Of a stretch of 64,000 nt of DNA, positions 9,390-17,851 are shown one piece after another. Location: NCBI RefSeq assembly GCF_020991375.1, contig NZ_JAJLQZ010000001.1, positions 248,001 through 312,000 on the forward strand, given 5' to 3'. Below the pieces are notes generated by a model. That model saw nothing but the letters and a program-made list of their open reading frames with translations. It did no database searches and had not been told where the DNA came from. Within the stretch, counting starts at the first letter, position 1; each line of letters starts with the position of its first letter. The stretch comes from Glycomyces amatae. Lineage in GTDB: Bacteria; Actinomycetota; Actinomycetes; Mycobacteriales; Micromonosporaceae. A program made the position numbers and the translations under genes.

Positions 9390-10036
9390 ACCCGCACCGC
9401 CGCGAACCGAACCCGCGTGCCGGGCACCAGGAGCGCCGCCGGCTCGCGGTGCTCGTTCCACAGTCGACCCGGGTTCGTCATCGTCGCGATCAGCTGCCAG
9501 CCCCCCGGGCTCGAACGCGGGTACACCCCGGTGTAGGGCCCGGCCACCGCGACCGACCCGGCCGGGACGGCCGTCCTCGGGGTCTCCCGGCGCGGCGCGT
9601 GGTACCGCTCGGGCAACCCCTCGAGGTAGGCGAACCCGGGCGTGAACCCGCAGAACGCCGCCTCGTACTCCACACTGGAGTGGATGTCCGCCACGTCGTC
9701 GGCGCCCACCCCCCACAGCGCGGCGACCGCCTCGAGGTCGGGCCCGTCGTAGCAGACCGGGATCTCGACGGTCTCGCCCGCGGGCTCGGCCTCCTCGTCC
9801 AGCGGCCAGCCCGGCAGTTCGGCCGCGAGCAGCTCCGGCTCGTCCACGCCGTCGACCAGCACGGTGGTCGCGCCCGGCACGAGGTCGGCGGCCTCCAGCA
9901 GCCCCGACATGCGCCGGGCCTGGAGCGACCGGTAGCAGGCGCGCGCGGCCGCCGTCGTGCCGCAGTCGATCAGGATGCCCCGCGGCCCTGCCGGGAGCGG
10001 CCTGAGCCGGTGGGCGGTGGTTCTTGCGGTGCTCAC
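9386..10036 (-). CDS. pxpB: 5-oxoprolinase subunit B (KipI-like)
   Basis: About 216 residues from GTG. The typical core HSSVEYEAAFCGFTPGFAYLEGLP and the RRETPRTAVPAGSVAVAG segment identify the PxpB/KipI family. The partner of PxpC forms the ATP-dependent BC complex that supplies PxpA. The GTG overlaps the pxpA stop (GTGA) and its stop overlaps the pxpC ATG, giving tight translational coupling. The frame is open further upstream, but that would run into pxpA. Confidence 0.92.
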   Translation of the reverse strand: MSTARTTAHRLRPLPAGPRGILIDCGTTAAARACYRSLQARRMSGLLEAADLVPGATTVLVDGVDEPELLAAELPGWPLDEEAEPAGETVEIPVCYDGPDLEAVAALWGVGADDVADIHSSVEYEAAFCGFTPGFAYLEGLPERYHAPRRETPRTAVPAGSVAVAGPYTGVYPRSSPGGWQLIATMTNPGRLWNEHREPAALLVPGTRVRFAAVRV

Positions 10037-10776
10037 GAGAATGCCTCCACGTCGATGCCTCGTTCGTCCAATGCGGCCCTGACCGCCGCGGCGACCGCGA
10101 CCGCCTCGGGCCCGTCCCCGTGCACGCAGATCGATTCGGACGCGACGGGGGTGCGCGCGCCGTCGATCGCGGTGACCGCGCCGTCCGCGGCCAGGTCCAC
10201 CGCCTGCGCGACGGCCGCGGCGGGTTCGAGCAGCGCCCCCGGCGTCCCCCGCGCGACCAGGCGCCCGTTCCCCAGGTAGGCCCGGTCGGCGAAGGACTCG
10301 CCCACGACCCGCAGTCCCGCGCGCCCGGCGGCCCGGGCGAGCTCCGAGCCGCGCTGGGTCAGGACCGTCCCCACCCCCGCGAGCAGCGCCCCTTCGACCA
10401 CGGCCTCGGCCTGGACCGGGTCGCGTCCGGACCGGTGGTAGAGGGCCCCATGGGGTTTCACGTACTCGACGCGCTGCCCGGCGGCCTCGGCGAAGACCCG
10501 GAGCGCCCCGATCTGGTAGGCCACTTCGGCGGCGAGCTCCGCGGGGGGGACGTCGATCTCGCGCCGCCCGAACCCGGCCAGGTCCCGATAGGACACCTGG
10601 GCGCCGATGCGCACGCCGGACTCGGCGGCGAGCGCGCACACGCGTCGGAGCGTGGCCGGGTCGCCGGCGTGGAAACCGCACGCGACATTGGCGCTCGTGA
10701 CGATCCGCAGCAGCGCGGCGTCGTCGGTGAGCTCCCAGCGGCCGAAACCCTCCCCAAGGTCCGCGTTGAGGTCCAT
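10033..10776 (-). CDS. pxpA: 5-oxoprolinase subunit A (LamB/YcsF family)
   Basis: 247 residues beginning MDLNADLGEGFG, the diagnostic LamB/YcsF N-terminus. SANVACGFHAGDP and YVKPHGALYH carry the family's conserved Asp, His and Lys residues. It is the hydrolytic subunit of prokaryotic 5-oxoprolinase. The ATG at 10776 follows a TACCGT box by eight bases, so a leaderless start is possible. First gene of the pxpA-B-C operon. No transporter gene is attached, unlike many other pxp loci. Confidence 0.93.
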   Translation of the reverse strand: MDLNADLGEGFGRWELTDDAALLRIVTSANVACGFHAGDPATLRRVCALAAESGVRIGAQVSYRDLAGFGRREIDVPPAELAAEVAYQIGALRVFAEAAGQRVEYVKPHGALYHRSGRDPVQAEAVVEGALLAGVGTVLTQRGSELARAAGRAGLRVVGESFADRAYLGNGRLVARGTPGALLEPAAAVAQAVDLAADGAVTAIDGARTPVASESICVHGDGPEAVAVAAAVRAALDERGIDVEAFS

Positions 10777-11004
10777 GCGTTCACGGTACCGGAACGCGAG
10801 GGATTCGGGCGCTTCGGGAACACGGGGTGAAATCTCGCGCACGGGCAGAGGTGGGACGCGACGCCGCGACCAGGACCACACTCGACTTCCGCGGGCGCAC
10901 CGGTTACGCTGGAACCCTCTTGCGGCAAGCGCTATCCAACCGCTACCTTTCAAGCACCCCGCCGGGTCCGGCCCCGCCGGCCGCCGACTCCCCTTGGAGG
11001 AACC

Positions 11005-11994
11005 ATGACGACCGGTCTGACCCCGAGCCCCGAGGACTTCCGCGCCGAGACCGCCGCGGCGGCCCCGGCGAACGCCGCCCCCGCGCCCCTGTTCACCGAC
11101 CCGGTCTTCGACGGCCCCACCGACCCCACCGTCGTCCACGACCCCGCCACCGGCCTGTGGCACCTCTACTACACCCAGCGCCGCGCCAACCAGCCCGACG
11201 CGGGCGTCGCCTGGGTCCACGGCACCGAGATCGGCCGCGCCACCAGCCCCGACGGGCGCGAATGGACCTACACCGGCACCGTGGCCGGCCTCGGGGCCGC
11301 CCCCGGCGACACCTGGTGGGCGCCCGAGATCCTGCGCCACGGCGACCAGTGGCACATGTACGTCACCTACCTCGAGGGCGTCCGCGAGGACTGGTCCGGC
11401 CCCGCCGAGATCCGCCACTACACCTCGGGCGACCTCGACGCCTGGACCTACCGCTCGACGCTCGCCGTCGACTCCGAGCGCGCCATCGACGCCACCGTCC
11501 ACCGCCTCCCGAACGGCAAGCGGCGCATGTGGTTCAAGGACGAGCGCCGCGAGAGCCGCATCTACGCCGCCGACTCCGAGGACCTCTTCGCCTGGACCCC
11601 GGCCGGGCCCGCCGTCACCGACCAGGCCCAGGAGGGCCCCACGGTCTTCGCCCTCGGCGGCGTCTACTGGATGGTCACCGACGGCTGGGCGGGCCTGCTC
11701 GTCCACCGCTCCACCGACCTCGAGCACTGGCACCGCCAGCCGGTCCCGCTCCTGGCCGGGCCCGGCCGCCGCGCCTTCGACGAGGCCCTCGGCCACCACG
11801 CCATGGCCCTCACCCAGGGCCCCGACGAGGCCTTCCTCTACTACTTCACCCACCCCGGCGGCGGGCGCCGCTCCACCGTCCAGGTCGCGCGCCTCCACGT
11901 GCGCGAGGGCTGGCTGCGCTGCGACCGCGACGAGCACTTCGACTACCGGCCCGATCCGGCCCGGACCGACGCCCTCCGCGGCGGCGCCGCCTGA
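11005..11994 (+). CDS. Cytosolic glycoside hydrolase family 43-like five-bladed propeller protein
   Basis: 329 residues with no signal peptide. The start has GGAGG nine bases upstream. Propeller motifs are PTDPTVVHDPATGLWHLYYT (probable catalytic base Asp), GDTWWAPEIL, and ERAIDATVHRLPNGKRRMWF. They resemble GH43/GH117-type enzymes acting on short glycosides, and the lack of export points to intracellular oligosaccharide turnover. The substrate cannot be read from the sequence. The upstream spacer (10777-11004) holds CAAGCGCTATCC, a possible LacI-family half-palindrome, which is speculative. Confidence 0.78.
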   Translation: MTTGLTPSPEDFRAETAAAAPANAAPAPLFTDPVFDGPTDPTVVHDPATGLWHLYYTQRRANQPDAGVAWVHGTEIGRATSPDGREWTYTGTVAGLGAAPGDTWWAPEILRHGDQWHMYVTYLEGVREDWSGPAEIRHYTSGDLDAWTYRSTLAVDSERAIDATVHRLPNGKRRMWFKDERRESRIYAADSEDLFAWTPAGPAVTDQAQEGPTVFALGGVYWMVTDGWAGLLVHRSTDLEHWHRQPVPLLAGPGRRAFDEALGHHAMALTQGPDEAFLYYFTHPGGGRRSTVQVARLHVREGWLRCDRDEHFDYRPDPARTDALRGGAA

Positions 11995-12195
11995 CACGGA
12001 AGGCGCTCAGAGTGTCGCAAGTGCACATTGGGCGCGACGCAAAACGGTCCCGACAGGGTCGAAACGGGACGATGACGCACTGTAAACAACGCTGTCGAAA
12101 CCGCTGGTAGAGCGGCACTTTCGGGGGACCCAAAGGTGGCGCACCGGGTCTATGCTGGGTCTCGAACCGAGTCCACTGAGAACCCCGGAGGCGGC

Positions 12196-12600
12196 ATGTT
12201 CGGTGAGGATGAGATCGCCCAGCAGCTGGCCGATGCCCGCTCTGCCCTCGACGACGTCAGGCGGCATCGACAGGACAACCAGGTCCCGCCCGTCACCGCC
12301 GAGGCGGCGGACGGGCGCATCAAGATCACCCTCGGCGCCGACGGCCGCGTCGAGCGCTTCAGATTCGTGGAGGAGCGGGTCCTCAAGGAGGGCACCGAGT
12401 TCCTGGAGGAGGAGCTGCGCAAGGCCGTGAACGCGGCCCTCGACGCCCGCGCCGAGTCCCTCTCCGCCGACGCGCCCGCGCCCGACCTCGACGCCCTCGG
12501 CGAGTCGATCGCCAAGATCCAGGACCAGGGCCTGCAGCGGATGCGTGAGATGTCCGCGCAGATCAGCACGGTCATGAAGAAACTCCAGAGCGGAGCCTGA
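12196..12600 (+). CDS. YbaB/EbfC family protein, first gene of toxin cassette 1
   Basis: 134 residues from the ATG of MFGEDEIAQQ, with GGAGG six bases upstream. The central TAEAADGRIKITLGADGRVE is the beta-hairpin signature of YbaB/EbfC, a small dimeric nucleoid-associated family. Helices flank it on both sides. Actinobacterial YbaB paralogues often sit beside ESX genes; whether this one binds DNA or acts as an ESX accessory is unknown. It precedes a WXG100-like gene by one base and starts a five-gene unit ending at 14488. A TATGCT box near 12152 may be its promoter. Confidence 0.82.
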   Translation: MFGEDEIAQQLADARSALDDVRRHRQDNQVPPVTAEAADGRIKITLGADGRVERFRFVEERVLKEGTEFLEEELRKAVNAALDARAESLSADAPAPDLDALGESIAKIQDQGLQRMREMSAQISTVMKKLQSGA

Positions 12601-12601
12601 C

Positions 12602-12925
12602 ATGGTGGTGCAGCTCGACACCGAATCGATCCGGCAGGGCGCGACCGAACTCGACGCCGCCACGGAGATGGTCCAGAACCTGTTCGACCAGTTCAAATCC
12701 TCAGTGGAGGGTTTGGCGGAATCCTTCGGCGGCGACATGATCGGCTCGCTGCTCGACATCGCGCACCAGGTCTGCATGGAGGCCATCACCGAGTGCGTCA
12801 CGACCAACATCGAGGACCTCCGCGACTACGCCGACACGCTGCGGCAGATAGCCGACGACCACGAGGAGAACGACCGCGAGATCGCCGAGCTCTTCCGGCG
12901 GATCCTCGACCGGCTCGGCCTCTGA
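12602..12925 (+). CDS. WXG100-like ESX small protein (cassette 1)
   Basis: 107 residues of predicted helical hairpin, starting one base after the YbaB gene. The protein has the length and heptad pattern of WXG100/EspC-type proteins (ELDAATEMVQNLFDQF, then LRDYADTLRQIADDHEENDREI). The WXG turn itself is replaced by SFGGD. Such proteins pair with ESX substrates for secretion. The equivalent gene in cassette 2 lies at 23319-23633. Confidence 0.72.
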   Translation: MVVQLDTESIRQGATELDAATEMVQNLFDQFKSSVEGLAESFGGDMIGSLLDIAHQVCMEAITECVTTNIEDLRDYADTLRQIADDHEENDREIAELFRRILDRLGL

Positions 12926-13055
12926 CGCCCCCAGACCCTTCGCTTCCAACGGCCGCTCGCACCGGCCCGCATCGACTCGCGCATAACGCTACGTGTCCCC
13001 CAAGGCGCCCAGCGTCGCTTCGAACGCCGCGCGCCCCTCCACTAAGGAGCCCCCC

Positions 13056-13550
13056 GTGGGTATGCAACTCCCCTCCGAGCTGCGGAGCTTCCTCAGCATG
13101 ATCGGCTACGACTGGCCCGAACCCGACGAAGAGCGGCTGTTCGACCTCGGCAACACCTGGACCGACCTGGCCGACCAGGTCACCGGCGCGATCGACAAGC
13201 TCGAATCGGCCGCCAAGACGGTCATCGACAACAACGTCGGCGAGGACATCGCCGCCTTCAAGTCCGAATGGGAGGACGGCGAGTCGGCCGTCCGCAACAT
13301 CCAGGACATCGGCGAGCCCTCCAACATCATCAGCATCGGCCTGATGATCGCCGCCGGCGTCGTCCTGGCCCTGAAACTCCAGATGATCGTCCAGCTCGTC
13401 ACCCTCGCCATCCAGATCGCCCAGGCGATCGCGACGGCCGCGGTGACCTTCGGGGCCTCGCTCCTGGAGATCCCGATCTTCAAGATGATCACCTCGATGC
13501 TCGTCGAGCAGCTCATCAACATGGCCATCGAGGCGGTCCTCAATGGCTAG
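13056..13550 (+). CDS. WXG100-like N-terminal delivery protein of a split polymorphic toxin (cassette 1)
   Basis: 164 residues from GTG with AAGGAG seven bases upstream. The opening QLPSELRSFLSMIGYDWPEPDE followed by a helical SEWEDGE segment is typical of the N-terminal delivery domain of actinobacterial ESX polymorphic toxins. Here the frame ends after a hydrophobic region (about residues 88-155) rather than running into a toxin domain. The nuclease-like domain begins in another frame 8 bases before this stop. A two-polypeptide toxin or a frameshift fusion are both possible. Confidence 0.75.
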   Translation: MGMQLPSELRSFLSMIGYDWPEPDEERLFDLGNTWTDLADQVTGAIDKLESAAKTVIDNNVGEDIAAFKSEWEDGESAVRNIQDIGEPSNIISIGLMIAAGVVLALKLQMIVQLVTLAIQIAQAIATAAVTFGASLLEIPIFKMITSMLVEQLINMAIEAVLNG

Positions 13551-14049
13551 GATGCGCACGCGACCCGCCCGCAAGGCGACCGCCAAGGGCGCCAAGATCA
13601 TCTCGGGCCTCATCAACAACACCAACTTCTTCCGCACCGGCAAGGGCGGCGGGAAGTGGGTGCAGAAGGCGGTCACGAACCCGACGGCGAAGGCCACCCG
13701 GCGCCGCTGGCGCGCGACGGTCGGCAAGGCCACGAGCCACGACTACAAGGCCAACTTCTTCGGGAAGCACCCGCACCTCAAAGGCAAGGTGGTCGTCCAC
13801 CACGCCGTCGAGCAGCAGATCATGAAGCGCTACCCCGGCCGCTTCACCGCCTCCGAGCTGCACTCGCTCCAGAACCTCCGCGGCATTCCGAAGGGCCAGG
13901 TGAACAGCCGCGTCCACCTGAGCGAGATCCGGAAGGAGTGGAACCAGTTCTACAAGGACCACCCGAACGCGACCCGCCAGCAGATCCTCGACCACGCCAC
14001 GAAGGTCGACCTGAAGCTCGGCTCGAACTTCAATCCGTCCGTCCCCTGA
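13543..14049 (+). CDS. HNH/endonuclease VII-like toxin domain protein (cassette 1)
   Basis: 168 residues, overlapping the previous gene by 8 bases in the +1 frame. A basic N-terminus (KATAKGAK, RRRWRATVGK) leads to VVVHHAVEQQIMKRYPGRF, SELHSLQNLRGIPKGQ and NSRVHLSEIRKEWNQFY. The His-His at about 86-87, Asn111 and His125 resemble the metal-binding core of HNH/ENDO VII toxins at the C-terminus of RHS and ESX effectors. I infer DNase or RNase activity. No signal of its own is visible, so it would need the upstream delivery protein. A probable immunity gene follows. Confidence 0.72.
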   Translation: MARMRTRPARKATAKGAKIISGLINNTNFFRTGKGGGKWVQKAVTNPTAKATRRRWRATVGKATSHDYKANFFGKHPHLKGKVVVHHAVEQQIMKRYPGRFTASELHSLQNLRGIPKGQVNSRVHLSEIRKEWNQFYKDHPNATRQQILDHATKVDLKLGSNFNPSVP

Positions 14050-14065
14050 CTGTTAGGATCCGCGC

Positions 14066-14488
14066 ATGAACTACTACCTCCTGGGGCCTGAAGTCGCCGG
14101 TGAGCTCGGCGACGGCACGGTCATGGACACCTCGGTGCACCCGCCCGCGGTCTCCCGGCTCCAGTACGTCATCCAGGACTGGCTCGGCGACGAGATCCTG
14201 GAGTCCACCCCCTGCTTCGTCGTGACCGAGCACCTCGCGGGCCTCATCGAGGCGGCCGGGCTCTCCGGCTACCGGCTCGCCGACGCGGAGGTCGTGCTCG
14301 GCGAGGACGCCGAGGAGCTGGCGGGCGAGCCGATCGACCTGCCGAAGTGGCGGTGGCTCCAGCTGACCGGACGGGCCGAGTCCGACGACTTCGGCGCCTC
14401 GGCCAACGGCAGCCTCGTGGTCTCCGAGCGGGCGCTCGACACCCTGCGCCGGGGGGCCCTGGGCAACTGCGACATCGAACCCCTCTAA
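14066..14488 (+). CDS. Putative immunity protein of cassette 1
   Basis: 140 residues, acidic, soluble, 16 bases after the nuclease-like toxin. I do not recognise a specific family; FVVTEHLAGLIEAAGLSGY resembles some immunity proteins found beside polymorphic toxins. Its acidity against the basic toxin, its size and its position at the end of the cassette support an immunity role. A hairpin terminator follows at 14499-14532. Confidence 0.55.
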   Translation: MNYYLLGPEVAGELGDGTVMDTSVHPPAVSRLQYVIQDWLGDEILESTPCFVVTEHLAGLIEAAGLSGYRLADAEVVLGEDAEELAGEPIDLPKWRWLQLTGRAESDDFGASANGSLVVSERALDTLRRGALGNCDIEPL

Positions 14489-14498
14489 GGCGAACGAA

Positions 14499-14532
14499 GA
14501 AGGGGCGGACGGGGTGACCCGCCTGCCCCTTC
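14499..14532. terminator. Hairpin after toxin cassette 1
   Basis: Outer arms GAAGGGGC and GCCCCTTC pair perfectly, and an inner stem continues with one mismatch and a wobble to a GTGA loop. It lies between convergent genes. Confidence 0.65.
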
Positions 14533-14567
14533 GCATGTGGACTATCCGTTCGCGGGAGCGCCGAAGC

Positions 14568-14957
14568 TCACCGCTCGGCGCCGACCGGCCCCGACCGCCG
14601 GAAACGGGTGAGCCAGAACAGATCCGCGGGAAGGTTCAGCAGCACCGCGGTGACCAGGCCCGGCGCGTAACCGCCGCTGTAGAGGGCGAGCGGCACATGC
14701 GGCACCAGCACGTTCACCAGCATGACGACGGCGATCACGGTGACCAGTCCGGGCCGGTCGAACCGGACGGCCAGGACGGTCAGGACCAGACCGGCGAGCG
14801 TGACCGCGGCGGTGGCGGCCTGGAACGCGGCGGGGGAGGGCCATGGGACGGTCAACCGTCCCGCCATCCGCTCGAAGTACGCGGGAGCGGCCAGCGCCTC
14901 CTCCAGGTTGTGCAGGGCGAAGGCCCCGAACACCACCCACGCCCACACGTTCCGCAC
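14568..14957 (-). CDS. HXXEE domain membrane protein
   Basis: 129 residues from GTG. The N-terminal helix carries FGAFALHNLEEALAAPAYF, the HxxEE motif that names this family of four- to five-helix membrane proteins of unknown function. A TATGCT box ends six bases before the GTG, so a leaderless start is likely; a longer frame would overlap the peptidase gene to the right. It shares the hairpin at 14499-14532 with cassette 1. Confidence 0.78.
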   Translation of the reverse strand: MRNVWAWVVFGAFALHNLEEALAAPAYFERMAGRLTVPWPSPAAFQAATAAVTLAGLVLTVLAVRFDRPGLVTVIAVVMLVNVLVPHVPLALYSGGYAPGLVTAVLLNLPADLFWLTRFRRSGPVGAER

Positions 14958-15057
14958 CGCTCGAGCATAGAACGCGACGCCGAGGGCGCCATCGCGTAGG
15001 CGCCCCGGGCCGGGGCCCGTCGTGCCCTGCCGGCCCGGCCCGGGAGCGGGTCCGGGG

Positions 15058-15930
15058 CTAGCCGCGGCCGACCTTCTCCCACCACGTGAACGATCCCTTG
15101 TAGGCACTGGGGGTGTTGTCGGCGGCGTGGCTGGCGAGGCCGTTCTTGCCGAAGAAGTAGTCGTGGACCTGCCGCTGCGCCACCCCGGCCATGTCGGTGT
15201 CGCCCACCGCGTTCGCGTGGATGTGGTACGAGAACCCCTGCGCGGGGGTGCGCAGCCAGGCCGCGAACCCGACGTCGCGCAGCGCCTTGACCGTCTGCCA
15301 CCGCTGCGTGGTCGACAGGGACCCGACGGCGATGTCGACCACGCCGCCGCCGTCGTGCGTGCCGGCCGAGTCGGGGTTGCCGGGGGTGTAGGAGCCCTGC
15401 GTGAGCGTGATGCTCCACGAGAGCTTGGCGTCGGCGGCGGCGAGCATGTTCCTGGTCCGGGTGTTGACCCGCTTGCCGCCGTAACTGGTGTTGTTCGCGC
15501 CGACGTTGATCTTGCGGGTCACGGTGAAGCCCTCGGCCTCGCCGAGCTCGGTGAGGGAGGTCGGGCCGGGGAGCCCGTTGGCGTCGAGCCCGCTGTAGCC
15601 CAGGGACCGCTGCCAGGCGGCGTACGCGCTGATCGTGGAGGTGCCGTAATGGCCGTCCACATAGGTGCTGCTGAGGAATCCCTTGTCGCGGAGCGCCGCT
15701 TCGACGGCGGTGACGGACGGGCCCGCGCCGAGGGTGATGCCGGTGCCCGAGCGCGGCGGGTCGACCATCGCGGCGATCACCGTGAGCTCCATGTCGACCG
15801 TGGTCGCGGCGCTGGCCTGCTGCGCGGCGAACACGGCGGGAACGGTCGCGGCGCCGACGGCGCCGGTGAGCAGGGCGGCGCGGCGCAGCAGCGAGCGCCG
15901 GGAGGTGCCTTCGAGTGGCTGGTGGGTCAT
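15058..15930 (-). CDS. Secreted peptidoglycan-binding protein with M15-like peptidase domain
   Basis: 290 residues. A twin-arginine-type signal (SRRSLLRRAALLTG) ends near ASA. Residues about 45-120 resemble a peptidoglycan-binding repeat (VEAALRDKGFLSSTYVDGHYG). The C-terminal domain shows AGTHDGGGVVDIAV and FSYHIHAN, which fit the His/Asp and HxH zinc ligands of M15 D-Ala-D-Ala carboxypeptidases. A wall-trimming exported enzyme is likely. The ATG at 15930 was chosen because the signal peptide begins right after it. Confidence 0.72.
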   Translation of the reverse strand: MTHQPLEGTSRRSLLRRAALLTGAVGAATVPAVFAAQQASAATTVDMELTVIAAMVDPPRSGTGITLGAGPSVTAVEAALRDKGFLSSTYVDGHYGTSTISAYAAWQRSLGYSGLDANGLPGPTSLTELGEAEGFTVTRKINVGANNTSYGGKRVNTRTRNMLAAADAKLSWSITLTQGSYTPGNPDSAGTHDGGGVVDIAVGSLSTTQRWQTVKALRDVGFAAWLRTPAQGFSYHIHANAVGDTDMAGVAQRQVHDYFFGKNGLASHAADNTPSAYKGSFTWWEKVGRG

Positions 15931-16120
15931 GTCGTTGTGTCCCTTCAAGGGTCGACGCACCGAGGGGGTGACCGGCGTTACAGCCGATGTCACGGAACCA
16001 TATCGAAGAAATCTTTCGTCGGGAAGTCCTGAAGCGAAACAAATCTCCAAATTCGAGAACTACGACCGGCATCGACCTGTTCGCGGACCGTTGCTCATCC
16101 AGCTCTGGGCGCCGTGAAAC

Positions 16121-16167
16121 GCGCAGGAGGGGCGCCTTCGCACTGAACGAAGACGCCCCTCCTGCGC
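16121..16167. terminator. Hairpin downstream of the Rpn-like gene
   Basis: Perfect 14-bp arms at 16121-16134 and 16154-16167, just past the stop of the minus-strand gene 16200-17036. Confidence 0.7.
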
Positions 16168-16199
16168 ACGATGCCCGCACCATGGGGCGGTGAGGGCGC

Positions 16200-17036
16200 T
16201 TATTCGGAGAAGAGCCGCACGATGTCGTCGGTGACCGCGGCCTGGGCGAGCCAGTGCTCAAGCTGTGCCTGGTCCTGACAGGCGAGGATCTTCTTGCGCA
16301 CCCGCTCGGGGACCTCGATATCGCGCGCGGCGAGAACCTGGAGAATCGAGATGGCTTTGCCTTTGAGCTCGCCTTTGGCGATGAGTTCTCGCGCGTAGTC
16401 GTTCTGGTACACGTAGTCTTCGAGTGCCATGAGGTCCCTCCAGGTCGTGAAGTTTTCGGTCCCCTGCAGCCCGGTGGACACGATGCCAGCATACTGCCTG
16501 GCCAGGTCGGCAGGGAGGTCTGCGAGCGCGGCGGAGAGCTGTCGCAGGTCGTTTTCAGTGACGTTATCGGTGAAGGCGCGCAGGATGCTCACGCCGATGT
16601 CCGAGTCGGGTTCGAGTTCTTCGAGGCAGATCACCACCGGCCTGACCAGCGATTGTCCGAGTCCGCCATCGATGGGCCTGCGAGCCCACTCGGCGGTCTT
16701 GACCGAGACGGTGAGCACCACCAGGATGGTCGGGCAGCCGTGTTCGACCCGAGCGGCGAACAGGAAGTGCGGCCAGTCGAAGAGCTTCTTCTCGACTTCT
16801 CGGTGCTGCATCTCGACCACTGCGGCGAGTTGCGGGGTCTCGCCCTGGCAGAACACGCGCACCGCATCGACGAACAGTTCGGTCGGGCGGTTGAGGTTAT
16901 GGGCCTCGCGGCCGCTTTTGACCGCATCGTAGTCGGGCATCTCCGTTCCGGTGGTTCGTTCGATCAGCGTTCCCAGAAGTCCAGGGGCCTCCCTGACCAG
17001 TGCGAGTACGAGCTCGTGCCTATTGCCTACTGGCAC
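16200..17036 (-). CDS. Rpn/transposase-like nuclease family protein (PD-(D/E)XK type)
   Basis: 278 residues from GTG, with AAAGGAG five bases upstream. The N-terminal half shows ELFVDAVRVF and LAAVVEMQHREVEKKLFDWPHFLFAARVEHGCPTILVVL, which fit the D...ExQ pattern of the PD-(D/E)XK fold seen in Rpn/PDDEXK transposase-like proteins. The C-terminus is helical. These proteins are common singletons in actinobacteria with no proven role. It lies downstream of the TTG-started unknown gene 17095-17643 and may be co-transcribed. Confidence 0.6.
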   Translation of the reverse strand: MPVGNRHELVLALVREAPGLLGTLIERTTGTEMPDYDAVKSGREAHNLNRPTELFVDAVRVFCQGETPQLAAVVEMQHREVEKKLFDWPHFLFAARVEHGCPTILVVLTVSVKTAEWARRPIDGGLGQSLVRPVVICLEELEPDSDIGVSILRAFTDNVTENDLRQLSAALADLPADLARQYAGIVSTGLQGTENFTTWRDLMALEDYVYQNDYARELIAKGELKGKAISILQVLAARDIEVPERVRKKILACQDQAQLEHWLAQAAVTDDIVRLFSE

Positions 17037-17094
17037 AGAGACTCCTTTCTGTTCACGATCGCCGTGTCGCGGCCGGGTCTTGGCGGAGGTGGTG

Positions 17095-17643
17095 TCAGGA
17101 GGGAGAAGGCGCGAACCGGGCCGTGGAAACGGCACGGCGGACGGCGCGTTTGAGCGTCGCTCCGACCCTGGTGAGCAGCGAAGGCCTGCGGCGAGCCGTG
17201 TGTGCGGCGGCGAGCGATGCCGAGCATTCGAGGAAGCGGGTCCAGGCGTCTTCGCGGAGCCGCTCGAACGGGTCGACGGGCGCCGGATCAGAGCAGCCCT
17301 CGCCGATCGCGGCGCCGGGACGGGTCGCGAGCCCGGGAAGGGGCTCGGCGCCGAGGCGGGACACTGCGGGACGGAGCACGATGTCGAGGCCGGGCGCGGG
17401 CCCGACCGGGTAGGGGCGGGGCCGGGCGGGCTTCACGGTCGGCAGCGGGTCGGGGGCCTCGTCGCGGCGGTGGCGGCCGGTGCGCAGGTCGCGCCGGTAA
17501 TCGGGGTCGGGCTTCCAGAGCCAGGGGCCGGGGTCGTGCTGGTCGTAGGGGGAGGTGCGGAAGACGTACCGCGAAAGGCTCCCCTGGGAGGGTGTCGGGC
17601 GGTTTTCGGGCACGCCGATTTCAGGTAGGGTCGGGTACGACAA
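17095..17643 (-). CDS. Uncharacterised protein, paralogue of the gene at 56629
   Basis: 182 residues if begun at TTG, 8 bases after AAGGAG. The protein is Pro/Arg-rich and low in predicted fold. It shares with the 56629 gene a DPGPW..DYRRDLRTGRHRR block and a later LREDAWTRFLECSASLAAAH block, so the two are clearly paralogous. Both have a TTG start, a strong ribosome site and the same 10-bp inverted repeat just upstream. Function unknown. The longer frame (to 17700) would translate through the inverted repeat, which is why I prefer the TTG. Confidence 0.65.
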   Translation of the reverse strand: MSYPTLPEIGVPENRPTPSQGSLSRYVFRTSPYDQHDPGPWLWKPDPDYRRDLRTGRHRRDEAPDPLPTVKPARPRPYPVGPAPGLDIVLRPAVSRLGAEPLPGLATRPGAAIGEGCSDPAPVDPFERLREDAWTRFLECSASLAAAHTARRRPSLLTRVGATLKRAVRRAVSTARFAPSPS

Positions 17644-17666
17644 AGGACTAGCTCCTTTGCTTGGGG

Positions 17667-17707
17667 CCGCCCGGTGAAAAGTTGGTAGCTTTTGGGTCAC
17701 CGGGCGG
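17667..17707. promoter_or_regulatory. Inverted repeat CCGCCCGGTG/CACCGGGCGG upstream of paralogue 1
   Basis: Perfect 10-bp arms at 17667-17676 and 17698-17707 with a 21-nt loop, in the leader of the minus-strand gene. The identical arms occur at 56561-56603 before the paralogue. Conservation in both copies suggests an RNA hairpin or an operator. Confidence 0.7.
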
Positions 17708-17851
17708 CATTTCTTGAAGGCCCTATTCGATTGGGTTCATGGGTGTCCTGCTACGAAATGGACACATGTTGTACATGGTGAGCGATGGCCGCCGCGATGT
17801 CAACCTTCGTATCGGCGTGTCACGAAACCTGAAGTGCGCGCTGCGCCACGG

